In this document: piece by piece, positions 1 to 6,966 of the stretch
Layout: every line of letters starts with the position of its first letter
Numbering within the stretch: the stretch's first letter is position 1
Program-made: the position numbers and the translations under genes
Notes under the pieces: generated by a model
The model's database searches: none
What the model saw: only the letters and a program-made list of their open reading frames with translations
What the model was told of the DNA's origin: nothing
Assembly (NCBI GenBank): GCA_044350415.1
Contig: JBILHQ010000127.1
Span: forward strand, 1 to 18,324
Direction of reading: 5' to 3'
DNA from: M3007 sp044350415
GTDB taxonomy: Bacteria; Bacteroidota; Bacteroidia; Chitinophagales; Saprospiraceae
DNA length: 18,324 nt

Positions 1-51
1 CTGGGTTCCTTTGCCCGATCCTGGAGGGCCAAAAAGTATAAGATTGGTCAT
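1..51 (-). CDS. adk: Adenylate kinase, N-terminal fragment (cut by window edge)
   Basis: Only the first 17 codons lie in the window. They read MTNLILFGPPGSGKGTQ from the ATG whose complement is at 49-51. The stretch GPPGSGKGTQ is the Walker A (P-loop) signature of adenylate kinase, which interconverts ATP + AMP and 2 ADP in the cytoplasm. The reading frame is open to the window edge. The rest of the gene lies to the left. The upstream side is an AT-rich spacer shared with the divergent gene at 389. The identification rests on a short but highly characteristic N-terminus. Confidence 0.93.
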   Translation of the reverse strand, partial: MTNLILFGPPGSGKGTQ

Positions 52-290
52 GAAAAGCAAAAATATAAATGAGTTGTTTGGAAAAAGGTAAAATTTGCAA
101 AATTAAAAAAGGAATTAACCTTTTTTCAGCAGAGAGGCAAAAATAGGCAAGTAGAATGCAATGTGGTATACTTTTCAAAATGGTTTTCAAAATCAGAATA
201 ATTAGTTAAATTAACAAAATATTCAGAATATTATTAGCCAAAAAGCCTGAATTATTCACTAAACTATTTCTATACATATAAAAATTATTC

Positions 291-335
291 AAAATGCAAT
301 TATTTTTTTGCAAATCAAAAAAATAATTGCATTTT
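291..335. repeat. Perfect 19-bp AT-rich inverted repeat in the adk divergent spacer
   Basis: The arms 291-309 and 317-335 are perfect reverse complements around a 7-nt centre (310-316). They are mostly A/T with a GC-containing core. The repeat lies in the 337-bp spacer 52-388, between divergently transcribed adk and the gene at 389. It could form a hairpin in the leader of the plus-strand gene, a cruciform, or a dyad operator. It is not a classic intrinsic terminator because the stem has almost no G/C. The rest of the spacer is AT-rich. It holds a short dyad near 220-235 and a weak TTG-N19-TA promoter-like arrangement (327-358) before the plus gene. I see no other gene there. Confidence 0.75.
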
Positions 336-388
336 TCCATTGCTTTTCTACAACTTTGTCTTCCGACTATCACCTTAAATGCCATCAC

Positions 389-970
389 ATGTCTGTTTCT
401 TTTCCCAAAGGGATACTTATAATCCAACTGTTGCTTTTCAGCATGGTTGTTGGTGCGCAAAGCCATGCACATTATTATATTGTTTTTTCAGCACGCGACG
501 CTTCTATACGGCCATTTTCGGTTGGGGGACATGCTATAATATCATGGGGATATAGCGATGATTCTCTTTTGGTTTGTTCTAAAAAATCGTTGGGATTTTA
601 TCCCGGAGAAGGAAGAACAAAGATTGAAGCAACCTTAAAATCCAGAAGAGGCCGTTTAGAACGTGGCTATTTTGCCAACGGCAAAGGACTTTTTATGGAT
701 CAAATGGTCATCGAAGTGGATTCGGCTGTTTGGGATGACACGCAAGCAGAAGCCGAATCATGGGATTATAAAACTTATAATTTTTTCACCAGAAACTGTT
801 TGCACTTTATGGACAAGGCAGCAGCAATGACTTCACTTAAGTGCCCACGCCCCTATACGTTTTTATTGCGCATGCCATTGAAGCCCGTGAAATACCTTCG
901 CCGGCTTCAACGAAAAAACAAAAAAAGAATAATTTTTTTTGACGAAATGCAGTTTGATCTGAGTAACTGA
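389..970 (+). CDS. Secreted protein, possible permuted papain-like (NlpC/P60-type) fold
   Basis: The protein has 193 residues from the ATG at 389. I chose this start because the following residues (about 7-26, SFPKG then IIQLLLFSMVVGAQ) form a signal peptide. The longer frame from 308 would begin inside an inverted repeat. The mature part contains GGHAIISWG (His48) and, about 90 residues later, FFTRNCLHFMD (Cys137). A His in a GHA context before a downstream NC motif is reminiscent of circularly permuted papain-fold proteins such as the LRAT/PPPDE/DUF4105 types, where these two residues are catalytic. This is an inference from motif layout only. The C-terminus is strongly basic (RRLQRKNKKR). 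It stands alone, convergent with nusB with a 42-nt gap. Substrate and role are unknown. Confidence 0.75.
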   Translation: MSVSFPKGILIIQLLLFSMVVGAQSHAHYYIVFSARDASIRPFSVGGHAIISWGYSDDSLLVCSKKSLGFYPGEGRTKIEATLKSRRGRLERGYFANGKGLFMDQMVIEVDSAVWDDTQAEAESWDYKTYNFFTRNCLHFMDKAAAMTSLKCPRPYTFLLRMPLKPVKYLRRLQRKNKKRIIFFDEMQFDLSN

Positions 971-1012
971 TCTGGAGTACATCTGGCAAGATACTGCAAT
1001 CTGTCAATTTTT

Positions 1013-1948
1013 TTACTCAATAAGTCCTCTCCCTTCTTTCACAATACGACCATCTGCCTGTAATTGTTTCATGAGCCTGTCGAGAATACCATTGATAAAA
1101 TCTTTGCTTTTATCAGTGGAATAATTTTTTGAAATTTCTACATACTCATTGAGCGTCACTTTGGTTGGGATAGTTGGAAAATGGAGCAATTCGCAAAGTG
1201 CCATTTTCAGCATAATCATATCGAGAATAGCCACGCGTTCGGCATCCCAATTGTGCAGCATCGGATTGATTTCAGCAAATAAAGCCGCATCTTCCTGACA
1301 GGTTTTCCGCAAGAGTTCTTCCCCAAATTCCCGTACAGTTTCATCAGAAGGCGCATGTTCCTCATAAAAATCACCACTGACCGGCAAGGATTTTAAGGTT
1401 TTTTTCATGGCACCTGCCACCAACGACTCATCATCGTTCATGTTATTGAAACGATCTTCACAGATATCGATAAAATAATCGTTGCTACTGAGAAACTTAT
1501 ACAGTTCGAGCAGTATTTTTGAATGCTCCGCATCTGTATGGGATTCGGCAGCGATATATTCCTTGTATTCCGGCGTTTCGGCAAATCCCTGGTACATTTT
1601 GCGCAGCAGATCGACATCGAGGTCTTCAGCAACGTGGTATTTTTCCACGAGTTTGAGAAAACCAACATGGTTAGCTAAGCTTTTGGTGAGGGAATTGGTG
1701 TAAATAACTGGTAAAAACGACTTGTCGTTATCGGAAGGGAGATACTTGGCGCTTTTAGTGGCAGCATCAATTTCAGCCTGCTGGGTTACTTTCAGCAAAA
1801 GGTACAGATGAAGAATATAAAGCTCGTATGTTTTCCATATTCCTACATTATAGGCTTTCACCATTTCAGGGAACTTGAGTTCCTCATCACGGTTGAGCAT
1901 ATAAAGTAATTGCATGACTTTAACGCGTACGCTGCGACGACTAAGCAT
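1013..1948 (-). CDS. nusB: Transcription antitermination factor NusB
   Basis: The protein has 311 residues. The N-terminus MLSRRSVRVKVMQLLYM and the C-terminal third match the NusB fold. In particular, NWDAERVAILDMIMLKMALCELL followed by PTKVTLNEYVEISKNYST and SKDFINGILDRL are conserved NusB helices. NusB binds boxA RNA with NusE (S10) and supports antitermination on rRNA operons. Classical NusB has about 140 residues. This one carries a long helical insertion between the start and the conserved C-terminal core, a form known in Bacteroidota. It lies 59 nt downstream of acpH on the same strand, with its own promoter-like element in the gap. It converges with the secreted-protein gene at 389-970. 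Confidence 0.93.
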   Translation of the reverse strand: MLSRRSVRVKVMQLLYMLNRDEELKFPEMVKAYNVGIWKTYELYILHLYLLLKVTQQAEIDAATKSAKYLPSDNDKSFLPVIYTNSLTKSLANHVGFLKLVEKYHVAEDLDVDLLRKMYQGFAETPEYKEYIAAESHTDAEHSKILLELYKFLSSNDYFIDICEDRFNNMNDDESLVAGAMKKTLKSLPVSGDFYEEHAPSDETVREFGEELLRKTCQEDAALFAEINPMLHNWDAERVAILDMIMLKMALCELLHFPTIPTKVTLNEYVEISKNYSTDKSKDFINGILDRLMKQLQADGRIVKEGRGLIE

Positions 1949-1955
1949 AGTATTT

Positions 1956-1963
1956 CAAAGGAC
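1956..1963 (-). promoter_or_regulatory. Possible -7 promoter element of nusB
   Basis: On the minus strand the sequence is GTCCTTTG, a partial match to the Bacteroidota -7 consensus TAnnTTTG (the TTTG half is intact, the TA half is not). It lies 7 nt upstream of the nusB start codon, so it would give a very short leader. No clear -33 element is seen. This is weak support for separate transcription of nusB from acpH. Confidence 0.3.
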
Positions 1964-2007
1964 GTTTATTAATACGGATAATTTTCCGGCTGCAAAGGAA
2001 CAAACTT

Positions 2008-2592
2008 TTATGGATTTTCTACAAAATGCTTTGATTTTTCTAGGAGTTCCGGGAAAAATAATTGAAAATCGCGGTCAAATGCATCCAATTCTTCAAAAAA
2101 ATGAGTGAGTAAACCTTTGTAATCGACCGGCAACGGCAGTCTTTTGGCAAACCGGCTGAACACAAATTCCAGTCCTTCTCGATGCTGGTATCCCTGGAGA
2201 AAATCGCCATTTATCATTTTGGGCAGCCGTTCGGCCAGCATCACCGGCATATTGGGACGTACTTTTTCTAGTTGCCGGTAGGTTTTGGGGGTGAAGCTGG
2301 CTAGAGAATCAGGGCTGTACTGGTTCCAGGCGCGCACCAGCAGGTGGTCAAAAAGGATATCAGTGACCGGTCCGGCAAATTTTCCGGCGAAGGGTCGCAC
2401 CCGCGCAATGCTTTGCCGCACCACTGGATGCGTGTCGGTAAAAGAGTCGATGGTGCGGTGCAGGAGAATACCCTGCTGCACCCGGACAGGATAATCCTGC
2501 CAATCGTTTCCCTTCACGTAGTCGCCGATGAAATTGCCCAGCAGCCAGTCTTTGTCCCCAAATGATAAAAAGCAATGCGCAAGGTGGTTCAT
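2008..2592 (-). CDS. acpH: Acyl carrier protein phosphodiesterase (AcpH/DUF479 family)
   Basis: The protein has 194 residues, the usual length for this family. It starts MNHLAHCFLSFG, followed by LLGNFIGDYVKG, GILLHRTIDSFTDTHP and DILFDHLLVRAW. These histidine/aspartate motifs form the HD-like metal-binding site of the ACP phosphodiesterase family. In E. coli, AcpH hydrolyses the 4'-phosphopantetheine arm from holo-ACP to give apo-ACP. Function in this organism is inferred from family membership. The gene is transcribed towards nusB with a 59-nt gap and is divergent from the lipoprotein gene at 2679. Confidence 0.88.
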   Translation of the reverse strand: MNHLAHCFLSFGDKDWLLGNFIGDYVKGNDWQDYPVRVQQGILLHRTIDSFTDTHPVVRQSIARVRPFAGKFAGPVTDILFDHLLVRAWNQYSPDSLASFTPKTYRQLEKVRPNMPVMLAERLPKMINGDFLQGYQHREGLEFVFSRFAKRLPLPVDYKGLLTHFFEELDAFDRDFQLFFPELLEKSKHFVENP

Positions 2593-2678
2593 ATTTTATT
2601 CCTGTATGTTTGTAAGCAGCTACGTTGTACCTGCGTTATTTTTTTCATTGTAAAGCATTCAAAAGTTATCAACTACTG

Positions 2679-3374
2679 ATGAAGCACTACTTGTTTTTTC
2701 TTTTTTTTATGGTGTGCTCTTTCCTGTCTTCGAGTTGCGCCCGCAGGTGTACTGCCGATATCAATCTTGGCAATATCGATCTTCAGAACAGTTCCCTTGG
2801 TTTTTTACCGGCTTCCCAAAAGGTGTCTACGATGACTTTCAGCAATGCTGCCGGACAAACCCTGGTTTTCAAAGCCAATGAGGGTTCGGGCGAAAGCCGC
2901 TTCCCGTACAGTGTGGAAACCTTGTGCGAACGGGGCGATTTTCTCGATAGAACCGTGCAGACAGCCAATTATAACGCCCAGGCATTCCATTATGATTTCA
3001 AAACCGCTGACAATGCCTATACGTTGAACATCGATCTTATGCCGCAAAGTGCCGGAACCTACGGAAATCGCAATGATACCATTTTTTATGAAACTTTCGC
3101 AGTGTGGGGGCAAAAATTGACAGAACCAACTCGTGTCGGATCACTGACCGTACTCACCCATGAGCGCGGCAATGAAGCACGACTTTCTGACCTTCTCCGC
3201 AACAACACGAACCATTACCAGATTGTTGCCGATACGACTTTTAATGGCCGGCATATTCAGGATGCTTTTGTGCCGGAGAACGACGGAAAACAGGCGCTGT
3301 TTGTTTTTTATACGAAGGTCGGGGGGATTGAGGCGTTTACGACTACGGATGCAGAAGTTTGGGTGAGGCAATAA
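2679..3374 (+). CDS. Putative lipoprotein of unknown function
   Basis: The protein has 231 residues from the ATG at 2679. This start puts the hydrophobic stretch (LFFLFFMVCSFLSSSC) at the extreme N-terminus as a signal peptide. Cys20 in LSSSC fits a loose Bacteroidota lipobox, suggesting lipid anchoring. A longer frame from 2625 would bury the signal. The mature region looks beta-rich and soluble, with no motif I recognise. It mentions repeated aromatic and Asp/Asn residues (for example VWGQKLTEPTRVGSLTVLTH). The next gene begins 29 nt downstream on the same strand, so cotranscription with the exonuclease is possible. Function is unknown. Confidence 0.72.
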   Translation: MKHYLFFLFFMVCSFLSSSCARRCTADINLGNIDLQNSSLGFLPASQKVSTMTFSNAAGQTLVFKANEGSGESRFPYSVETLCERGDFLDRTVQTANYNAQAFHYDFKTADNAYTLNIDLMPQSAGTYGNRNDTIFYETFAVWGQKLTEPTRVGSLTVLTHERGNEARLSDLLRNNTNHYQIVADTTFNGRHIQDAFVPENDGKQALFVFYTKVGGIEAFTTTDAEVWVRQ

Positions 3375-3403
3375 ATTAAAGCATTTTCACATCAAACATT
3401 ACA

Positions 3404-4116
3404 ATGAAACAAGATAAACAACCCGTGCATCCGAACCTGCAAAGTCGGAATGAAGTCATTGAATTTGCAAGAAACGTACTTAAGAATAAGGAGAAGTACC
3501 TGATTTTGGATACAGAAACGACCGGACTAAGCGATAAGGATATAATTATTCAAGTGGCAGTTATTGACCTTGATGGCAATACCCTGATCGACACCTTGGT
3601 GAAGCCAACAAAGCGTAAATCCATTCCAAGAGATGCGAGTGACATTCATGGGATAAAATTTAAATACTTGCGTGGAGCTCCTCATTTTGTGGATGTCCTT
3701 CATGATCTCTTACCTTTTTCGAGCAAGAAAAGAAGTTTTTAATTTATAATTTTGAATTTGATGCTCGCCTTATTACACAAACGATACTTGCGGATGATCT
3801 CAATTTCAAAACAAATCTTAAAGGAAATTGCGTGATGAAAATATATGCTACTTTTGTTGGGAATTGGAATCCTATTTCTCAAGAGTATAGGTTTCAAAAA
3901 TTGCCGGGAGCATGCCATACCGCTTTGGAAGATTGTCATGCAACTCTGAGCTTACTTAAAATGCTTTCTGAAGAAGATATTTTGCCTATACCAGAAGGTT
4001 ATACTCCAATCGCAAAAGAAAAAACTTCATCGATGGATGAGGGATCAAAAACGATAATTGGTTGTTTGTTCGCAATTATTATTTTAATAATATTATACAT
4101 GGTTATGTGCAAATAG
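3404..4116 (+). pseudogene. DEDDh 3'-5' exonuclease with C-terminal membrane anchor, interrupted by a -1 frameshift
   Basis: The first frame (from 3404) carries the Exo I motif YLILDTETTGL (Asp36, Glu38) and IHGIKFKYLRG, then runs into a stop at 3740-3742. The next frame is already open from 3706 and continues without a break to 4116. It carries FLIYNFEFDARLI (Exo II-type Asp) and HTALEDCHATLSL (Exo III His and Asp). Adding one T to the T5 run at 3715-3719 joins the frames into about 237 residues with all DEDDh residues, as in DNA polymerase III epsilon-like exonucleases. The C-terminus ends in a hydrophobic segment (IIGCLFAIIILIILYMVMCK), suggesting a tail anchor, which is unusual for this family. 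The frameshift may be a real mutation, a sequencing or assembly indel, or less likely ribosomal slippage. Confidence 0.82.
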
Positions 4117-4152
4117 CGTATCAATCAAATTAAAGAATATCAAGAAAATTAT

Positions 4153-4731
4153 ATGAAAAAGTCATTCATTGTCCTCTTTTTGTGCATTTACGCATCAATT
4201 TTAGCAGCCCAGATGAAGGTCGTACGATCTGTTACATACGTCATAGATAAATACGAAAATAAGTGGCGGCACTGGGGAGGTGATGTGGAAACCATTCGTT
4301 TTGCTGCCGTAAAAGAAGTAACAGAAACGGACAGTAGTATCACTATGCAAATCCAGGTAACCAATAAAGATTGGGAAAAAACAGGCACCTCTACTGGGAT
4401 TGTAATAGGAGGTAATGGCGGTTACGCAGTAGGTGGGTCGTCTATCGAAACTGTCCAAAAACGCACCGGGTTAATTATACTGACAAAGAGAGAGGCGATC
4501 CCTCTTTTTGATTTTGAAAACGATATGTATAAAAAATCTGCTTCAGGACAATTCACTGAAAAAGAGACAACCTGGAGTATCACTATTGGTGATCGTTTTA
4601 CTGCCTCAACAACGTACTCCGGGAAATGGACGCATATATGGACAATCGACGGGGCCAGTTTTGAAATTCCGGAGACGGAAGTGATTCCGATGTTTCGTAA
4701 GTTGAAAATAATTGCCGAGATGGTGGATTAG
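4153..4731 (+). CDS. Small secreted protein of unknown function
   Basis: The protein has 192 residues, starting MKKSFIVLFLCIYASILAAQ, a clear Sec signal peptide with probable cleavage after AAQ. The mature part is predicted beta-rich with a glycine-rich loop (GGNGGYAVGGSS, about residues 88-100) and several Trp residues. No family is recognised. It starts 36 nt after the exonuclease and may share its transcript. Just downstream (4750-4955) lies a large inverted repeat. Confidence 0.72.
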   Translation: MKKSFIVLFLCIYASILAAQMKVVRSVTYVIDKYENKWRHWGGDVETIRFAAVKEVTETDSSITMQIQVTNKDWEKTGTSTGIVIGGNGGYAVGGSSIETVQKRTGLIILTKREAIPLFDFENDMYKKSASGQFTEKETTWSITIGDRFTASTTYSGKWTHIWTIDGASFEIPETEVIPMFRKLKIIAEMVD

Positions 4732-4749
4732 GACGGTCAATAACAATTA

Positions 4750-4955
4750 AGCCGCCCTGTTCAGATCCCTCGACCTGCGGTCTCGGAATGACAAATCGTC
4801 CTATAGGATCAGGTTTATCCGGTTGTTTCGCTACGCTCAACAAGCTACTAATGGGTCGAAAACTGTTGAGCGTAGCGAAACAACCGGGGATACCCTTTCT
4901 TAGAGCGCAATTGTCATCCTGAGGCCGCAGGTCGAGGGATCTGAACAGGGCGGCT
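4750..4955. repeat. Nested inverted repeat (REP/MITE-like element)
   Basis: The outer arms are 4750-4794 and 4911-4955 (45 bp with 3 mismatches). The outermost 31 bp (4750-4780 against 4925-4955) match perfectly. Nested inside is a second perfect 24-bp pair, 4819-4842 against 4864-4887, around a 21-nt loop. The inner arm core GTTTCGCTACGCTCAAC and outer core CCCTCGACCTGCGG are GC-rich compared with the flanks. The element fills the gap between two convergent genes, 4153-4731 and 4988-5701. It could fold as a long RNA hairpin acting as a bidirectional terminator or transcript stabiliser, or be a non-autonomous mobile or REP-like repeat. No transposase is present. Confidence 0.88.
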
Positions 4956-4987
4956 GGATAGTTACGAAGTCCATGAACCATTACCAC

Positions 4988-5701
4988 TCAAAAACCCGGC
5001 GCACCCATGCCGCCATCCACCCCCGTAATCGCCGACTTCATCTGGCCACCAATGAGATGAAAAGTCGATAATTTAGCACCAGTGGGTAGTTCCACCCAGT
5101 TTTCCCAGGTAGCTTCGACGCCGCCGACAGGGAGAATAGATGCCCATATTTTAAAGGAGGTGGGTATTCCTTTGTTGTCAGTAATCCAAACATAACTATC
5201 TCCGGGTGTAGTGCCTCCTGAGTCGTAACTTACTTTCAGCCCTTTCCGGCCATCGGGCAGTTGCACGATACTGCGTTTAGTACCCGGGTCGGTCAGTTTA
5301 TAAGGGGCTATCAGCCAAAATCCATCGTTACAAAACATAGAATAAGCCTTTTGATTGGCTTTTACTGCTGCTTCCCCGGTGAGTAATACCCCCGATTTTT
5401 TTGCCGGACCAGTTTGCGTTGACAGGTCAAGCAATACCTCTTGGTCGTCCCAATGCACTCGCACGCGGTTTTGGAATTTATCCCAAAGATATTCGTGGCC
5501 GCCCCGAAAGGTCCATTTGATCCACTGGGTGCTGTCCCAGGCTGTTTTATGGAGATTGGCGTATATTTGTTGGGTAAGTGCTTCTGCTTCGGCACTTTCG
5601 ATACCTTGTGGCTCTTTTTCATTAATGGCAAGAGCAAAGAGGAACAAGCCGGCAGCAAGGATAGAAAGAATAGCTACTGAGATTTTGAATACTTTTTTCA
5701 T
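4988..5701 (-). CDS. Membrane-anchored or secreted protein of unknown function
   Basis: The protein has 237 residues from the ATG at 5701, chosen because MKKVFKISVAILSILAAGLF begins an N-terminal hydrophobic segment (residues about 5-26). The longer open frame to 5848 adds 49 residues without membrane or domain character and is probably untranslated. The segment may be an uncleaved anchor or a signal peptide. The rest is a beta-rich soluble region rich in Trp and Gly (WTFRGGHEYLWDKF, YSMFCNDGFWLIAPYKL), suggesting an extracytoplasmic domain. It resembles other Bacteroidota proteins of unknown function. It lies downstream of araC on the same strand with a 214-nt gap, so a link to the AraC regulon is possible but unproven. 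Confidence 0.72.
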   Translation of the reverse strand: MKKVFKISVAILSILAAGLFLFALAINEKEPQGIESAEAEALTQQIYANLHKTAWDSTQWIKWTFRGGHEYLWDKFQNRVRVHWDDQEVLLDLSTQTGPAKKSGVLLTGEAAVKANQKAYSMFCNDGFWLIAPYKLTDPGTKRSIVQLPDGRKGLKVSYDSGGTTPGDSYVWITDNKGIPTSFKIWASILPVGGVEATWENWVELPTGAKLSTFHLIGGQMKSAITGVDGGMGAPGF

Positions 5702-5915
5702 GTAAATAAGCCTTGAGGCGTGGATGTTGACTGGATAAGCCGACCCATTAAATAGCTCAGAAGGTGTTTTTGTTGTACTTACACGCGCATTTGCCGAATC
5801 GAGGTGCGAAAACTTGAGCAGTTTTGATTTCCAAAGGCCTGTCGGCACTTGTCACAGGGGATTGTCGTTCGGGCAATTTAAAAACAGGGAAGCAATACGC
5901 TCAGCGGCATTTTTA

Positions 5916-6812
5916 TCATTGGAGCATCCTGTACTCATTTGGCGATTGCCCGACATACTGTTTAAAAAAACGGGTAAAGTGTTGAGGATATTTAAATCCA
6001 AGTTCATGAGCGATTTGGCTGACAGATTTACCTGTATCAAATATGCGCTCTTTAGCCACACCAATTATCTTCGTCTGTATGTACTCCTGTGCTGATTTGC
6101 CGGTTTCTTTTTTCACCAAATCACCGAAGTAGTTCGCTGACAAATGGAGTTCATTCGCACAATAAGCGACGGAAGGCAGCCCGACATTTTGTGGTTTGTC
6201 AGAAAGAAAATACGCATTCAATAAACGTTCCAGCTTTTCTAAAATGCCCTGGTGTACGTGATCACGGGTAATAAACTGGCGATCATAAAACCGGATACAA
6301 TAGTTTAACAACAGTTCAATATTAGAAACGATCAGCATTTTGCTGTGTTTGTCGATAGCATGTTCCAATTCATGTTTAATCTTTAAAAAACAATCCTGGA
6401 CAAGTTTTATTTCCCGTTCTGATAAATGAAGGGCCTCATTGGACTGATAGCCGAAGAACGAATAATCCTGAATATGTCGCCCAAGCGGGGTTCGATTTAT
6501 CAAATCGGGATGAAAGACAACGGCGTAACCTTTCGGCTGATAAACCCCGAAACTACTATCGCCACTTATCACTTGTCCGGGTGCAATGAATACCAACGTT
6601 CCTTCCTGGTAGTCATAAGTATTTTTTCCATACCGCAGATCGCCACATTTGACCTCTTTCAAAAAGATGGTGTAAAAGCCAAAGTAGAGTGTCTGAGCCT
6701 GCCGGGGACTTGCCTTTGACAGATCAACCACACTCACCAGAGGGTGGAGTATTTCATTGTTGTTGAAGTCGTTGTATTGGGCGACCGTTTCAAAACGCCT
6801 GATGTTATCCAT
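5916..6812 (-). CDS. AraC family transcriptional regulator
   Basis: The protein has 298 residues. The N-terminal half (about 1-170) is a cupin-like sensing region of the kind found in AraC regulators. The C-terminal 100 residues hold two helix-turn-helix motifs. HTH1 is in LPSVAYCANELHLSANYFGDLVKKETG, and HTH2 is in SVSQIAHELGFKYPQHFTRFFKQYVGQSPNEYR, the AraC/XylS signature. It is divergent from the cupin/molybdenum hydroxylase genes with a 154-nt shared spacer. The usual inference is that it activates that operon in response to a small effector, probably a hydroxylase substrate. The effector cannot be deduced. A good TAnnTTTG element lies just upstream. Confidence 0.92.
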   Translation of the reverse strand: MDNIRRFETVAQYNDFNNNEILHPLVSVVDLSKASPRQAQTLYFGFYTIFLKEVKCGDLRYGKNTYDYQEGTLVFIAPGQVISGDSSFGVYQPKGYAVVFHPDLINRTPLGRHIQDYSFFGYQSNEALHLSEREIKLVQDCFLKIKHELEHAIDKHSKMLIVSNIELLLNYCIRFYDRQFITRDHVHQGILEKLERLLNAYFLSDKPQNVGLPSVAYCANELHLSANYFGDLVKKETGKSAQEYIQTKIIGVAKERIFDTGKSVSQIAHELGFKYPQHFTRFFKQYVGQSPNEYRMLQ

Positions 6813-6833
6813 ATTACTATTGTTTTAGCGGAT

Positions 6834-6841
6834 CAAAGTTA
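6834..6841 (-). promoter_or_regulatory. -7 promoter element of araC (TAACTTTG)
   Basis: TAACTTTG on the minus strand is a perfect match to the Bacteroidota -7 consensus TAnnTTTG. It ends 21 nt upstream of the araC start codon. No convincing -33 TTTG is visible. The placement inside the divergent spacer fits araC transcription. Confidence 0.5.
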
Positions 6842-6937
6842 CCGAATCATTCCTTCTTTTCCTATAATCGCGCCCGGATCAGGAATATTGGTAGGTAAAT
6901 CAGTAATCCGTATACTATAAGGGCAAATAATTACCAA

Positions 6938-6945
6938 GTCCTTTG
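6938..6945 (+). promoter_or_regulatory. Possible -7 promoter element of the cupin/hydroxylase operon
   Basis: GTCCTTTG keeps the TTTG half of the -7 consensus but not the TA half. It lies 21 nt before the cupin start. A weak core promoter would fit an operon that needs AraC activation. The preceding bases of the spacer (6842-6937) would hold the AraC site, but I cannot define a repeat there by eye. Confidence 0.3.
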
Positions 6946-6966
6946 TGAGACAAAAAAAGACAGACA

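Noticed and set aside
206..472. An 88-codon minus-strand open frame
   Set aside because: It runs antisense through the inverted repeat and the signal peptide of the 389-970 gene and has no recognisable features.
3715..3720. Programmed -1 ribosomal frameshifting in the exonuclease
   Set aside because: There is no canonical X XXY YYZ heptamer in the correct frame, and I see no obvious stimulatory hairpin. A one-base deletion is simpler, though slippage is not excluded.
4598..4987. A 129-codon minus-strand open frame
   Set aside because: It covers the nested inverted repeat and the 3' end of the secreted-protein gene; the translation has no domain or signal character and is explained by the repeat.
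5702..5848. Upstream extension of the membrane-anchored protein (49 extra residues)
   Set aside because: The signal or anchor begins with MKKVFK at 5701; the extra residues lack structure and would place the hydrophobic segment internally.
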